From: Pseudomonas asplenii
Lineage (GTDB): Bacteria > Pseudomonadota > Gammaproteobacteria > Pseudomonadales > Pseudomonadaceae
Direction: 5' to 3'
Assembly (NCBI RefSeq): GCF_001293465.1
Contig: NZ_JSYZ01000030.1
Coordinates: 62,001 to 126,000, forward strand
DNA length: 64,000 bases
This document shows, in pieces, positions 7,360 to 16,167 of the stretch. Position 1 is the first letter of the stretch. Every line of letters starts with the position of its first letter. The notes under the pieces are model-generated. The model did not search any database, was not told the origin of the DNA, and saw only the letters and a program-made list of their open reading frames with translations. The position numbers and the translations under genes were made by a program.

Positions 7360-9261
7360 TCAGGCGCCGATGATCCCGCCATCCTCCCGCCGAATCGCCA
7401 TCACCGACGACCGTGGCTTGCCATTGGGCAGGTGCTCGGGAAAGGTCGAGCCGCCGTTCTCGCCCGGATGCTGGATGCCGACGAACAGGGTCTTCTGGTC
7501 TGGCGCGAAGCTGATGCCGGTCACCTCGCAGCCGACCGGGCCGACCATGAACCGGCGGATCTCGCCACTCGCCGGGTCGGCACAGAGCATCTGGTTGTTG
7601 CCCATGCCGGCGAAGTCACCGGCGTTGCTGTAGTCGCCATCGGTGAGGATCCACAACCGCCCGGCCTTGTCGAAGCCCAGGCCATCGGGGCTGTTGAACA
7701 TGTTCTGCGGGGTGATGTTCGACGAGCCACCCTTGGGCGTCCCGGCATGCACGCCGGGGTTGCCGGCGACCACGAACAGGTCCCATTCGAAGGTTGGGGC
7801 GCCGTGATCGTTGCCGGCGGCGTGCCAGCGCAGGATCTGGCCGTAGACGTTCTTCTCCCGCGGGTTCGGCCCGCCCACCGGCTGGCCGTCCTCGCCGCGC
7901 CTGGCGTTGTTGGTCAGGGTGCAATACACCTGGCCATCGATGGGACTGACGACGATCCACTCCGGGCGGTCCATGCGGGTGGCCTTGACCACGCTGGCGG
8001 CGAGGCGGGCATGGATCAGCACCTCGGCCTGGCTGGCAAAGCCGCTGTCGGCATCGATGCCGTTCCTGCCGAAGCTCAGTTCGACCCACTCACCCTTGCC
8101 CCTGGGCCGATCCGGGTTGCCGTCGCCGTTGTCGAAGCGCGCCACATACAGGGTGCCGTGGTCGAGCAGGTCGCGGTTGGCCTTGGGGTTCTTGTGGTTG
8201 ATGCGGTCGCGGCTGATGAACTTGTAGATGAACTCGCCGCGCTCGTCGTCGCCCATGTAGACCACCGCGCGCCCGTCGCGGGTTTCGGCGAGGGCGGCGT
8301 TCTCGTGCTTGAAGCGGCCGAGGGCGGTGCGCTTGACCGGCGTGGACTGCGGATCGAACGGGTCGATCTCCACCACCCAGCCATGACGGTTCAACTCGTT
8401 GGGGTTCAGGGCCAGGTCGAAGCGCGGGTCGTGGACGTGCCAGCCGATCTCCTTGCTCGCGGCCACCACACCGTAGCGTTTCTGCGCGGCATCGAACTTC
8501 TGCTCGGCATTGCTGCTGCCGAAGCAGTCGGTGAAGTTTTCCTCGCAGGTCAGGTAGGTGCCCCACGGCGTCTTGCCGTTGGCGCAGTTCTGGAAGGTGC
8601 CGAGCACCTTGCGCCCCTGCTTGTCGGCGCGGGTCTGCAGCCAGGGATGACCGGCCGCCGGGCCGCCGATGCGGATCGGCGTGTTGCCGTGGATGCGCCG
8701 GTTGTAGGGCGAGCCCTGGACGAAGTGCCACTGGTCGTCCTTGCGCTGGATCTCGATCACCGACACGCCTTCGCTGGCCTGGGCCTTGTGCACGTCTTCC
8801 AGCGACTGCGGCTGGCCACCGTGAGCGTAGAGGTAGCGGTAGTTGGTGTATTCGTTGTTGATCGCCATCAGCGCGCGATGGTCGTCGCCGGGGAAGGGGA
8901 ACAGGCTCATGCCGTCGTTGTTGTCGCCGAACTGGACTTCCTGGGCCTTGGCGGTGCCGTTGCCGCTCGGGTCGAAGGCCGGACCGTTCTTCTCCAGTGG
9001 CTGGCCCCAACTGATCAGTACCGAACTGGTGTAGCCGGGCGGCAGGCTCAGTTGGTCGCCGGTGGCGGCGGCAATGCTGTCGAAACCCAGCAGCTTGCCG
9101 GTGGCGGCGCTGACACTGGCAGCCATCACGCTGCGGGTCAGCAGGTTGCCGCCGAGGAACAGTGCGGCGCCGCACAGGGCACCGGCACTGATGAAGCCAC
9201 GGCGGCTGAGGCCGACCATCTGCTCGAGGTCGGTGGATTGGTTGTCTTCTAATAGGCTCAT
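7360..9261 (-). CDS. PhoX-family phosphatase (DUF839), Tat-exported
   Basis: A 633-residue protein with a twin-arginine signal (SRRGFISAGALCGAALFLGG, residues about 19-38). This fits PhoX-type calcium/iron-dependent alkaline phosphatases that fold before export to the periplasm. Family landmarks include YTNYRYLYAHGG, TPWGTYLTCEENFTDCFG, GWVVEIDPFDP and SPDGLGFDKAGRLWILTDGD. The start at 9261 has GGGAG seven bases upstream. It stands alone. No Pho box was recognised upstream, so phosphate control is not shown. Some DUF839 members have unknown substrates; the phosphatase role is by family. Confidence 0.9.
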   Translation of the reverse strand: MSLLEDNQSTDLEQMVGLSRRGFISAGALCGAALFLGGNLLTRSVMAASVSAATGKLLGFDSIAAATGDQLSLPPGYTSSVLISWGQPLEKNGPAFDPSGNGTAKAQEVQFGDNNDGMSLFPFPGDDHRALMAINNEYTNYRYLYAHGGQPQSLEDVHKAQASEGVSVIEIQRKDDQWHFVQGSPYNRRIHGNTPIRIGGPAAGHPWLQTRADKQGRKVLGTFQNCANGKTPWGTYLTCEENFTDCFGSSNAEQKFDAAQKRYGVVAASKEIGWHVHDPRFDLALNPNELNRHGWVVEIDPFDPQSTPVKRTALGRFKHENAALAETRDGRAVVYMGDDERGEFIYKFISRDRINHKNPKANRDLLDHGTLYVARFDNGDGNPDRPRGKGEWVELSFGRNGIDADSGFASQAEVLIHARLAASVVKATRMDRPEWIVVSPIDGQVYCTLTNNARRGEDGQPVGGPNPREKNVYGQILRWHAAGNDHGAPTFEWDLFVVAGNPGVHAGTPKGGSSNITPQNMFNSPDGLGFDKAGRLWILTDGDYSNAGDFAGMGNNQMLCADPASGEIRRFMVGPVGCEVTGISFAPDQKTLFVGIQHPGENGGSTFPEHLPNGKPRSSVMAIRREDGGIIGA

Positions 9262-9378
9262 CGTCAGGCTCCCTGCGGTTAGGCAGTCACCTTAATCAGC
9301 GCGGATGACGGATTTGTTGCAGGAAAAAGTCGGAATGTTTCGCCCACCCACCGCCGGCTGCAGAATGCCGTCCGTACC

Positions 9379-9407
9379 TTGTAGGAGCATGGCTTGCCCA
9401 CGAAAGC
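9379..9407. repeat. Degenerate REP half-element
   Basis: GTAGGAGCATGGCTTGCCCACGAAAGC resembles one arm of the REP elements elsewhere in the window, but with substitutions and no inverted partner. It lies just downstream of the ModE-type gene. Confidence 0.5.
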
Positions 9408-9408
9408 G

Positions 9409-10173
9409 TCAAAGTGGCGTACCCAGCAACACGAAGGCGGGCGCAAACTGCGCCCGTACCGCGCTCCCGCTGGTCAAACCCAGGGCCGCGAGCTTTTGCG
9501 CGGTGGCCAGGGCGCACAGCGTCTGTCCGTTAGGCAAGGTGATTCTGACCTCGGCAGGGCCGTTTTCGTCTTCCAGAATGTCCTCGACGATACCGTCCAG
9601 ACAATTGTTTCCAGGTGTTGCCGAGGCCTGCGGAGCGAGCAGTTCCAGCCAGCCGGCCTTGATCAGGGCGACCACCTGGGTGCCGGTTTCCAGTTCCAGC
9701 CGCAGGGTGCTGTCGTGGGTGATCTGCGCCTGCAGGGTCAGGCCTGCGGCCAGTTCCAGACGTACCAGGTCGTTGCGTCCATGGCTGTCGATGCCGACCA
9801 CGGTGCCGTGCAACTGGTTGCGGGCGCTGGTGCGCAACATCAGGCGTCCGAGCAGGTCGAGGTCGCTGGCGTCCTCGGCGGCTTCCAGCACCTGCGCCTG
9901 GATCGTCTGCAGGCGTTGATAGAGACGCAACACCCGCTCGCCCTCGGTCGACAGTTTCGCCCCGCCGCCGCCCTTGCCGCCGACACTGCGTTCCACCAAC
10001 GGCTTGTGCGCCAGGTTGTTCAGCTCGTCGATGGCATCCCAGGCGGCCTTGTAGCTCAGGCCCGCGCTTTTCGCCGCGCGGGTGATCGAGCCCTGCTCGG
10101 CGATGTGTTGCAACAGGGCGATGCGCTGTGGGCGGCGGGCGATGTATTGGGTCAGCAGGACGGGCAGGGACAT
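9409..10173 (-). CDS. ModE-type molybdenum-dependent regulator (HTH plus two TOBE domains)
   Basis: The 254-residue protein begins with a LysR-like winged HTH (residues about 15-80, HIAEQGSITRAAKSAGLSYK). It ends with two TOBE/molbindin repeats (about 125-190 and 195-254). ModE binds molybdate as a dimer and represses molybdate-uptake genes while activating some molybdoenzymes. The glycine-rich GGKGGGGA wing is typical. I start at 10173 (MSLPVLL); an upstream TTG frame overlaps comF and lacks a ribosome site. No modABC genes are adjacent, so its targets must lie elsewhere. Confidence 0.88.
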   Translation of the reverse strand: MSLPVLLTQYIARRPQRIALLQHIAEQGSITRAAKSAGLSYKAAWDAIDELNNLAHKPLVERSVGGKGGGGAKLSTEGERVLRLYQRLQTIQAQVLEAAEDASDLDLLGRLMLRTSARNQLHGTVVGIDSHGRNDLVRLELAAGLTLQAQITHDSTLRLELETGTQVVALIKAGWLELLAPQASATPGNNCLDGIVEDILEDENGPAEVRITLPNGQTLCALATAQKLAALGLTSGSAVRAQFAPAFVLLGTPL

Positions 10174-10235
10174 GGGCGGTGGTGGCAGTGTTTTCAAGGA
10201 GGTGCCTTCGAAAGTGCCCGCTGGCGTGGCGGGCG

Positions 10236-10976
10236 TCAAGCCGGTGCTCCCGGCTTGGGCGTGCGGGCCAGGCAGTAGACATCGACCCGTCGGGCGCCGG
10301 CCCGCAGCAGCAGGCGCGCCAGGCTTTCGGCGGTGGCGCCGGTGGTCAGCACGTCGTCGACCAGCGCCAGGTGCAGGCCTGCGACCGAAACGCCGGGGGC
10401 CAGGGCGAAGGCGTTCAGCAGGTTGCGCCGGCGCGCCCTGGCGTCCAGTTCCTGCTGGGCGACGGTGTCCTGAATACGCAGTAAACGGTGCTCATCTGTC
10501 GGAATCTGCAGGCTTCTGCCCAGCCAGTTCATCAACATCGCGGCCTGGTTGTAGCCGCGCTGGCGTTGCCGTTTCACGGCCATGGGCACCGGCAGCAGCA
10601 GGTCCGGTCGCGGCAGGCCGTGGTCGAAGCGTTCGCGCAGGGCCAGGGCCAGCAGTTCGGCCAGCAGGCGTCCCAGCGGCCACTGGCTCTGGTGCTTGAA
10701 GCGGGTGATCAGGCTGTCCACCGGGAACTGGTAGGTCCAGGGGGCAATGACCTGCTCGAAGCTGGGCGGCTGTTTCAGGCAATGGCCGCAGGTCAGGCCG
10801 GCCATCGGCAAGGGCAGGGCGCAGGTCTGGCAGTATTCCAGCAGCCAGGGCAGTTCGCTTTCGCAGGGGCTGCACAATGGATGGAGGTTGTCGCTGGGCT
10901 CGTCGCAGAGTAGACAGGTCTGGTTGTTTTTTAGCCAGATGTAAACCTGTCTTTTGCGATGTGGTTGACAGTCCAT
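10236..10976 (-). CDS. comF: ComF family protein (amidophosphoribosyltransferase-like)
   Basis: A 246-residue protein with an N-terminal zinc-finger region of paired cysteines (CLLCDEPSD, CSPCESELP, CQTCALPL, CGHCLKQ) and a C-terminal phosphoribosyltransferase PRPP loop (LALVDDVLTTGATAESLARL). ComF proteins are linked to DNA uptake in naturally competent bacteria; in Pseudomonas the role is not settled. It is transcribed away from bioB, and its first 13 codons overlap the BirA-like operator and the bioB -35 element. The ModE-type gene follows 63 bases downstream. Confidence 0.88.
   Translation of the reverse strand: MDCQPHRKRQVYIWLKNNQTCLLCDEPSDNLHPLCSPCESELPWLLEYCQTCALPLPMAGLTCGHCLKQPPSFEQVIAPWTYQFPVDSLITRFKHQSQWPLGRLLAELLALALRERFDHGLPRPDLLLPVPMAVKRQRQRGYNQAAMLMNWLGRSLQIPTDEHRLLRIQDTVAQQELDARARRRNLLNAFALAPGVSVAGLHLALVDDVLTTGATAESLARLLLRAGARRVDVYCLARTPKPGAPA
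10940..10970 (+). promoter_or_regulatory. BirA-like operator of the biotin operon
   Basis: TGTAAACC (10940-10947), 15 bases, then GGTTGACA (10963-10970) form a near-perfect inverted pair matching the known BirA operator layout (TTGTAAACC, N14-15, GGTTTACAA) with one mismatch. It overlaps the -35 hexamer of the bioB promoter and lies inside the first comF codons. Repression by biotin-loaded BirA is the expected logic. Confidence 0.7.
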
Positions 10977-10993
10977 GTCGCTTCCTTAAATAT
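10965..10993 (+). promoter_or_regulatory. Predicted bioB promoter
   Basis: A consensus -35 TTGACA (10965-10970), a 17-base spacer and AAATAT (10988-10993) give a sigma-70 promoter whose transcript would start near 11000, about 65 bases before bioB. The -35 is the right arm of the BirA-like operator. Confidence 0.65.
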
Positions 10994-11065
10994 GCCGGCA
11001 TCCGTGTCGTGGTCGTGGCTGTCGCCCCCGGCCGCTTGCCCAGCATAAAACAAGGAACTCCAGCG

Positions 11066-12121
11066 ATGAGTGCCAGCACTACCGCCACTTTGCGTCACGA
11101 TTGGTCCCTGGCCGAGGTCAAGGCACTGTTCGAGCAGCCGTTCAACGACCTGCTGTTCCAGGCCCAGACCGTGCACCGCGCGCACTTCGACGCCAACCGC
11201 GTGCAAGTGTCGACCCTGCTGTCGATCAAGACCGGCGCCTGCCCGGAAGACTGCAAGTACTGCCCGCAGTCCGGTCACTACAACACCGGGCTGGAAAAGG
11301 AAAAGCTGCTGGAAGTGCAGAAGGTCCTGGAGGAGGCTGCCCGGGCCAAGGCCATCGGTTCGACCCGCTTCTGCATGGGCGCGGCGTGGAAGCACCCGTC
11401 GGCCAAGGACATGCCGTACGTGCTGGAGATGGTCAAGGGCGTGAAGGCCATGGGCCTGGAAACCTGCATGACGCTGGGGCGGCTGGATCAGGAGCAGACC
11501 GCCGCGCTGGCCGAAGCCGGCCTGGACTACTACAACCATAACCTCGACACCTCGCCGGAGTTCTACGGCAGCATCATCACCACCCGCACCTACAGCGAGC
11601 GTCTGCAGACCCTCGCCTACGTGCGCGATGCCGGGATGAAGATCTGTTCCGGCGGCATCCTCGGCATGGGCGAGTCCCTCGACGACCGGGCCGGCCTGCT
11701 GATCCAGCTGGCCAACCTGCCGGAGCACCCGGAGTCGGTGCCGATCAACATGCTGGTGAAGGTCGCCGGTACGCCGCTGGAGAATGCCGAGGATGTCGAT
11801 CCGTTCGACTTCATCCGCATGCTGGCGGTGGCGCGGATTCTGATGCCCAAGTCCCACGTGCGCCTGTCGGCGGGCCGCGAGGCGATGAACGAACAGATGC
11901 AGGCCCTGGCGTTCTTCGCCGGTGCCAACTCGATCTTCTATGGCGAGAAGCTGCTGACCACCGCCAACCCGCAGGCCGACAAGGACATGCGCCTGTTCGC
12001 CCGCCTGGGTATCCAGCCCGAAGCCCGCGAGGAACATGCCGACGAAGTGCACCAGGCGGCTATCGAGCAGGCGCTGGTGGAGCAGAAGAGCAGCGAGCAG
12101 TTCTACAACGCCGCAGTCTGA
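11066..12121 (+). CDS. bioB: Biotin synthase
   Basis: The 351-residue radical-SAM enzyme inserts sulfur into dethiobiotin, the last step of biotin synthesis. The [4Fe-4S] motif CX3CX2C is at C59, C63 and C66 (GACPEDCKYC). YYNHNLDTSPEFYGSI and the C-terminal SAGREAMNEQMQALAFFAGA are typical. The start at 11066 has AAGGA upstream; the longer open frame runs into comF. It is the first gene of the biotin cluster and is separated from bioF by a 184-base gap holding a REP pair. Confidence 0.98.
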   Translation: MSASTTATLRHDWSLAEVKALFEQPFNDLLFQAQTVHRAHFDANRVQVSTLLSIKTGACPEDCKYCPQSGHYNTGLEKEKLLEVQKVLEEAARAKAIGSTRFCMGAAWKHPSAKDMPYVLEMVKGVKAMGLETCMTLGRLDQEQTAALAEAGLDYYNHNLDTSPEFYGSIITTRTYSERLQTLAYVRDAGMKICSGGILGMGESLDDRAGLLIQLANLPEHPESVPINMLVKVAGTPLENAEDVDPFDFIRMLAVARILMPKSHVRLSAGREAMNEQMQALAFFAGANSIFYGEKLLTTANPQADKDMRLFARLGIQPEAREEHADEVHQAAIEQALVEQKSSEQFYNAAV

Positions 12122-12174
12122 TTCACACCGCTTTTCCAACGGAACACCGCCCGGCCCTTGGCTGCGCCGATCTC

Positions 12175-12250
12175 TGTAGGAGTCGGGCTTGCCCGCGAAG
12201 CTTTTAGCGATCGAGAGGACGCATTCGCGGGCAAGCCCGGCTCCTACAGG
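12175..12250. repeat. REP pair between bioB and bioF
   Basis: CTGTAGGAGTCGGGCTTGCC and its inverted copy ending GGCAAGCCCGGCTCCTACAG are separated by about 30 bases, giving near-perfect arms of more than 20 bases. Lying inside a biosynthetic operon, it could attenuate or process the mRNA between bioB and the downstream genes. Confidence 0.85.
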
Positions 12251-12305
12251 GGGCGGCGCAGCCGGGACCAGGCGGTGTTCTTCAGATTGCATCTGCGAGG
12301 CGCCC

Positions 12306-13496
12306 ATGTCCTTCGATCTGTCCGCACGCCTGGCCGCCCGTCGTGCGCAAAACCTCTATCGCCAGCGGCCGCTGCTCGAAAGCCCGCAGGGCCCGGAAGT
12401 GCTGGTCGATGGCCAGCCCCTGCTGGCTTTCTGCAATAACGATTACCTGGGCCTGGCCAATCACCCGCAAGTCATCGAGGCCTGGCAGGCCGGTGCCGCG
12501 CGCTGGGGCGTGGGCGGTGGGGCGGCGCATCTGGTGATCGGCCACAGCGGTCCGCACCAGGCGCTGGAAGAAGCGTTGGCCGAGTTCACCGGGCGGCCTC
12601 GCGCGTTGTTGTTCAGCGCCGGCTACATGGCCAACCTGGGCGCGGTCACGGCGCTGGTCGGGCAGGGCGATACGGTGCTGGAAGATCGTCTCAATCACGC
12701 ATCATTGCTGGATGCCGGGCTGCTCTCGGGTGCACGGTTCAATCGCTACCTGCACAACGATCCGGCCAGCCTCGCCAAGCGCCTGGAAAAAGCCACCGGC
12801 AATACGCTGGTGGTCACCGACGGGGTGTTCAGCATGGATGGCGATATCGCCGACCTGCCGGCCCTGGCCCGTGAAACCCGTGCCCGCGGCGCCTGGCTGA
12901 TGGTCGACGACGCCCACGGTTTCGGCCCTCTGGGCGCCCAGGGCGGCGGTATCGTCGAGCACTTCGGCCTGAGCCAGGAAGACGTACCGGTGCTGGTCGG
13001 CACCCTGGGCAAGGCATTCGGCACGGCGGGTGCGTTCGTCGCCGGCAGCGAAGAACTGATCGAAAGCCTGGTGCAGTTCGCCCGGCCCTACATCTACACC
13101 ACCAGCCAGCCGCCGGCGCTGGCCTGCGCCACGCTGAAAAGCCTGGAACTGCTGCGCAGCGAACATTGGCGTCGGCAGCATCTGGACGCGCTGATCCGCC
13201 AGTTCCGCGAGGGGGCGCAGCAGATCGGCCTGGAGTTGATGGACAGTTTCACGCCGATCCAGCCGATCCTGATCGGTGATGCCGGCCGGGCGCTGCGCTT
13301 CTCGCAACTGCTGCGCGAACGCGGGCTGATGGTGACGGCGATTCGGCCGCCGACCGTACCGGCCGGCAGTGCGCGCCTGCGGGTCACGCTGACCGCCGCC
13401 CACAGCGAGGCGCAGGTGCGGCTATTGTTAGAAGCATTGGCAGAGTGTTCCAGATTGCTGGGGCCCCATGAGCCGTTGGAGCCACCTCATGCGTGA
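12306..13496 (+). CDS. bioF: 8-amino-7-oxononanoate synthase
   Basis: A 396-residue PLP enzyme that condenses pimeloyl-ACP with alanine to 8-amino-7-oxononanoate (KAPA). The PLP lysine is K236 in GTLGKAFGTAG, with DDAHGFGPLG at 201-210 and the glycine-rich WGVGGGAAHLVIGHSG. The ATG at 12306 is preceded by GCGAGG; the upstream in-frame extension runs through the REP element and is not credible. Its stop overlaps the bioH start. Confidence 0.98.
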   Translation: MSFDLSARLAARRAQNLYRQRPLLESPQGPEVLVDGQPLLAFCNNDYLGLANHPQVIEAWQAGAARWGVGGGAAHLVIGHSGPHQALEEALAEFTGRPRALLFSAGYMANLGAVTALVGQGDTVLEDRLNHASLLDAGLLSGARFNRYLHNDPASLAKRLEKATGNTLVVTDGVFSMDGDIADLPALARETRARGAWLMVDDAHGFGPLGAQGGGIVEHFGLSQEDVPVLVGTLGKAFGTAGAFVAGSEELIESLVQFARPYIYTTSQPPALACATLKSLELLRSEHWRRQHLDALIRQFREGAQQIGLELMDSFTPIQPILIGDAGRALRFSQLLRERGLMVTAIRPPTVPAGSARLRVTLTAAHSEAQVRLLLEALAECSRLLGPHEPLEPPHA

Positions 13497-14220
13497 CCGT
13501 CTGATTCTGTTGCCCGGCTGGGGCCTTGGCATTTCGCCGCTGGAACCCTTGGCGGCGGCCTTGCGCGGTCTGGACGAGCACCTGCGGGTGGAGATCGAGC
13601 CGCTGCCGGCGCTTGCCGGCGGCGAACTGACGGAGTGGATCGAGGCGCTCGATGCCAGCCTGCCGGAGAACACCTGGCTGGGTGGCTGGTCGCTCGGCGG
13701 CATGCTGGCAGCGGAACTGGCGGCCCGCCGTGGCGATCGTTGCTGCGGCCTGCTGACGCTGGCGAGCAATCCGCGTTTCGTGGCCGGTGACGGCTGGTCC
13801 GGCGCCATGGCCGAGGACACCTTCGAGCAGTTCCTGAGCGGCTGTCGCGCGCAGCCTCAGGCCACCCTCAAGCGCTTCAGCCTGCTGTGCGTCCAGGGCT
13901 CGTCGGACCCGCGCGGGCAATCGCGGGTGCTCCTGGGCGGGGCACCGCACAGCAGCCCCGAGGTTCTGCTCAGTGGGCTTGAGGTGTTGGCACAGTTGGA
14001 CACCCGCGAGGCCCTGCAAACCTATGGCGGCCCGCAGTTGCACCTGTTTGCCGGGCTCGACGGCCTGGTGCCGGCCGAGGCGGCGGGCGAGTTGCTGGCG
14101 TTGTTGCCGGATGTCGAAGTCGGCCTGATCGAACAGGCCGGCCATGCGTTTCTTCTGGAAGACCCCCATGGAGTGGCCGGGGCTATCCAGGCCTTTTTGC
14201 ACGAGTGCGCCGATGACTGA
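13489..14220 (+). CDS. bioH: Pimeloyl-ACP methyl ester carboxylesterase
   Basis: A 243-residue alpha/beta hydrolase that removes the methyl ester from pimeloyl-ACP methyl ester after the BioC-started chain is complete. The nucleophile elbow GWSLGG places Ser at about 68. The acid and His are likely in FAGLDGLVP and QAGHAFLLEDP. I chose ATG 13489 (MRDRLILLPGWG) with GGAG seven bases upstream, overlapping the bioF stop by 8 bases. A start 21 bases earlier is possible. It overlaps bioC by 8 bases, so the genes are translationally coupled. Confidence 0.93.
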   Translation: MRDRLILLPGWGLGISPLEPLAAALRGLDEHLRVEIEPLPALAGGELTEWIEALDASLPENTWLGGWSLGGMLAAELAARRGDRCCGLLTLASNPRFVAGDGWSGAMAEDTFEQFLSGCRAQPQATLKRFSLLCVQGSSDPRGQSRVLLGGAPHSSPEVLLSGLEVLAQLDTREALQTYGGPQLHLFAGLDGLVPAEAAGELLALLPDVEVGLIEQAGHAFLLEDPHGVAGAIQAFLHECADD

Positions 14221-15025
14221 TCTTTCCCGTCCGCCGTTGCCGGGCGGCCTGCCCGACAAGCGCCAGGTCGCCGCCTCGTTTTCCCGTGCGGCCGCCAGTT
14301 ACGACAGCGTGGCCCAGTTGCAGCGCGATGTCGGTGACGAGTTGTTGCGGCGCCTGCCGGAGCAGTTCAGCCCTTCGCGCTGGCTCGATGTCGGCTGCGG
14401 TACCGGCTACTTCACCCGGGCCCTGGGCGGCCGTTTTGCTGAAGGGCAGGGCCTGGCCCTGGATATCGCCGAGGGCATGCTCGAACACGCCCGGCCCCTG
14501 GGCGGCGCGCGACATTTCATCGCCGGTGATGCCGAGCGGCTGCCGCTGCAGGCGCAGTGTTGCGACCTGGTGTTCTCCAGCCTGGCCGTACAGTGGTGTG
14601 CCGACTTTGCCGCCGTGCTCGACGAGGCGCGGCGAGTGTTGCGCCCGGGCGGCGTGATGGCGTTTGCCAGCCTGTGTGTCGGCACCCTGCATGAGCTGCG
14701 TGAGAGCTGGCGGGCCGTGGATGGTCTGGTTCACGTCAATCGCTTTCGCGAGTTCGCCGAGTACCAGCGCCTGTGCGCGGCCAGCGGCTTGCGCGTGGTG
14801 AGCCTGGAAAGCCGGCCACAGGTGCTGTTTTACCCGGACGTGCGCAGCCTGACCCACGAGCTCAAGGCGCTCGGTGCGCACAACCTCAACCCCGGACGGC
14901 CGGGCGGGCTGACCGGACGCGCGCGGGTGCTCGGCCTGATCGACGCCTATGAACAATTTCGCCAGGCGCAGGGGCTGCCGGCGACCTACCAGGTGGTCTA
15001 CGCCGTGTTGGAGAAGCCGCTATGA
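14213..15025 (+). CDS. bioC: Malonyl-ACP O-methyltransferase
   Basis: The 270-residue SAM-dependent methyltransferase methylates malonyl-ACP to prime pimelate synthesis on the fatty acid machinery. The SAM motif LDVGCGTGYFTRAL lies near residues 60-73, and the N-terminal FSRAAASYDSVAQLQ is the family mark. The start at 14213 overlaps the bioH stop, and the end overlaps bioD by ATGA. Confidence 0.96.
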   Translation: MTDLSRPPLPGGLPDKRQVAASFSRAAASYDSVAQLQRDVGDELLRRLPEQFSPSRWLDVGCGTGYFTRALGGRFAEGQGLALDIAEGMLEHARPLGGARHFIAGDAERLPLQAQCCDLVFSSLAVQWCADFAAVLDEARRVLRPGGVMAFASLCVGTLHELRESWRAVDGLVHVNRFREFAEYQRLCAASGLRVVSLESRPQVLFYPDVRSLTHELKALGAHNLNPGRPGGLTGRARVLGLIDAYEQFRQAQGLPATYQVVYAVLEKPL

Positions 15026-15702
15026 GCGCAGCCTATTTCATTGCCGGGACCGACACCGATGTCGGCAAGACCACCATCGCCGCCGGCCTGCTGCATGCGG
15101 CCCGGGCCGCCGGCCTGAGCACCGCGGCGGGCAAGCCGGTGGCGTCCGGTTGCGAGGTGACCCCCCAGGGCCTGCGTAACGCCGATGCCCTGGCGTTGCT
15201 GGCCGAGTGCTCGTTGCCGTTGTCCTACGCGCAGGTCAACCCGGTGGCGCTCGAACCGGCCATCGCCCCGCACCTGGCGGCGCGCGAAGCCGGCGTGGTG
15301 CTGACGGTGCAATCACTGCTGGAGCCGATGCGCGAGATTCTCGCGCTGCAGGCCGATTTCACCCTGATCGAAGGGGCCGGCGGTTGGCGGGTACCCCTGG
15401 CCGACCAGGCCAATCTGTCGGACCTGGCCTGTGGCCTGGGGTTGCCGGTGATCCTGGTGGTGGGCGTACGCCTGGGGTGCATCAGTCACGCCCTGCTGAC
15501 CGCCGAGGCGATTGCCCGCGATGGCCTGCAGTTGGCCGGTTGGGTGGCCAACATCATCGATCCGAAGACCTCTCGTCTGGAAGACAACCTCGCGACGCTG
15601 GCCGAGCGCCTGCCGGCGCCGTGCCTGGGACGCGTGCCGCGCCTCAAGGCAGCGACCGCACAGGCCGTGGCAGAGCGCTTGCAGCTGGATCTGCTGGACT
15701 GA
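15022..15702 (+). CDS. bioD: Dethiobiotin synthetase
   Basis: The 226-residue ATP-dependent ligase closes the ureido ring of dethiobiotin. The P-loop GTDTDVGKTT is at residues 9-18, with the substrate-binding lysine region AAGKPVASGCE near 38-48 and EGAGGWRVPL near 115. It overlaps bioC by 4 bases. bioA is not in the window. Confidence 0.97.
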   Translation: MSAAYFIAGTDTDVGKTTIAAGLLHAARAAGLSTAAGKPVASGCEVTPQGLRNADALALLAECSLPLSYAQVNPVALEPAIAPHLAAREAGVVLTVQSLLEPMREILALQADFTLIEGAGGWRVPLADQANLSDLACGLGLPVILVVGVRLGCISHALLTAEAIARDGLQLAGWVANIIDPKTSRLEDNLATLAERLPAPCLGRVPRLKAATAQAVAERLQLDLLD

Positions 15703-15829
15703 TGCCCGAGGCCAGGCGCTAGCTTTTGCCTATTGCCAGGCATTGTGCCATTAGTGTTTTTGACGGGCGTTTTTGCCCGGGTTCTGCTTCAATGCAGCCT
15801 GTAATGGTTTCGTACAGTCGAGTTCGCCC

Positions 15830-16123
15830 ATGGAAATCTCAGGTAGCACCGCTTTTTATGCCGGTCTGAGCACTATTCAGTCCGGGCAGAACCGTGTCGA
15901 CCAGGCCGCCGGCCAGATCGCCAACACCACTGTCGAGCGTTCGCTGAAGAGCCAGTCCTCCGACTCCCAGGTCGAACGGCTGCTGTCGCTGGACCGTAGC
16001 CAGCAGGACCTGTCGAACAGTCTGGTCGACCTGTCCCAGGGCAAGCTCCAGGTCGAACTGGGGACCAAGGTCGAGAAGGCCGCGGACAAGGCTCTCGGCA
16101 CGCTGATCGACACCTACGCCTGA
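15830..16123 (+). CDS. Small alpha-helical protein of unknown function
   Basis: A 97-residue, polar, serine- and glutamine-rich protein with no membrane segment or signal peptide. The N-terminus (SGSTAFYAGLSTIQSGQNRV, then a QIANTT-like stretch) resembles the helical start of flagellar axial proteins, which pack as coiled coils, but the family is not recognised. The ATG at 15830 was chosen as the start of the conserved-looking part; the 19-codon extension is cysteine-rich and unlikely. It follows bioD by 127 bases and is closed by its own terminator. The same position is occupied by a small hypothetical gene in other Pseudomonas. Confidence 0.6.
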   Translation: MEISGSTAFYAGLSTIQSGQNRVDQAAGQIANTTVERSLKSQSSDSQVERLLSLDRSQQDLSNSLVDLSQGKLQVELGTKVEKAADKALGTLIDTYA

Positions 16124-16147
16124 TCGCTCCGGCGTAATCCCCCATCC

Positions 16148-16167
16148 GGGCGCGACAGCGCCCGTTT
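16148..16167 (+). terminator. Rho-independent terminator after the 97-residue gene
   Basis: A GGGCGC-GACA-GCGCCC hairpin (16148-16163) is followed by GTTTT. Confidence 0.75.

Noticed and set aside
7357..9252. A 631-codon open frame antisense to the PhoX-family gene
   Set aside because: Mirror frame of a well-supported gene with no ribosome site or family match.
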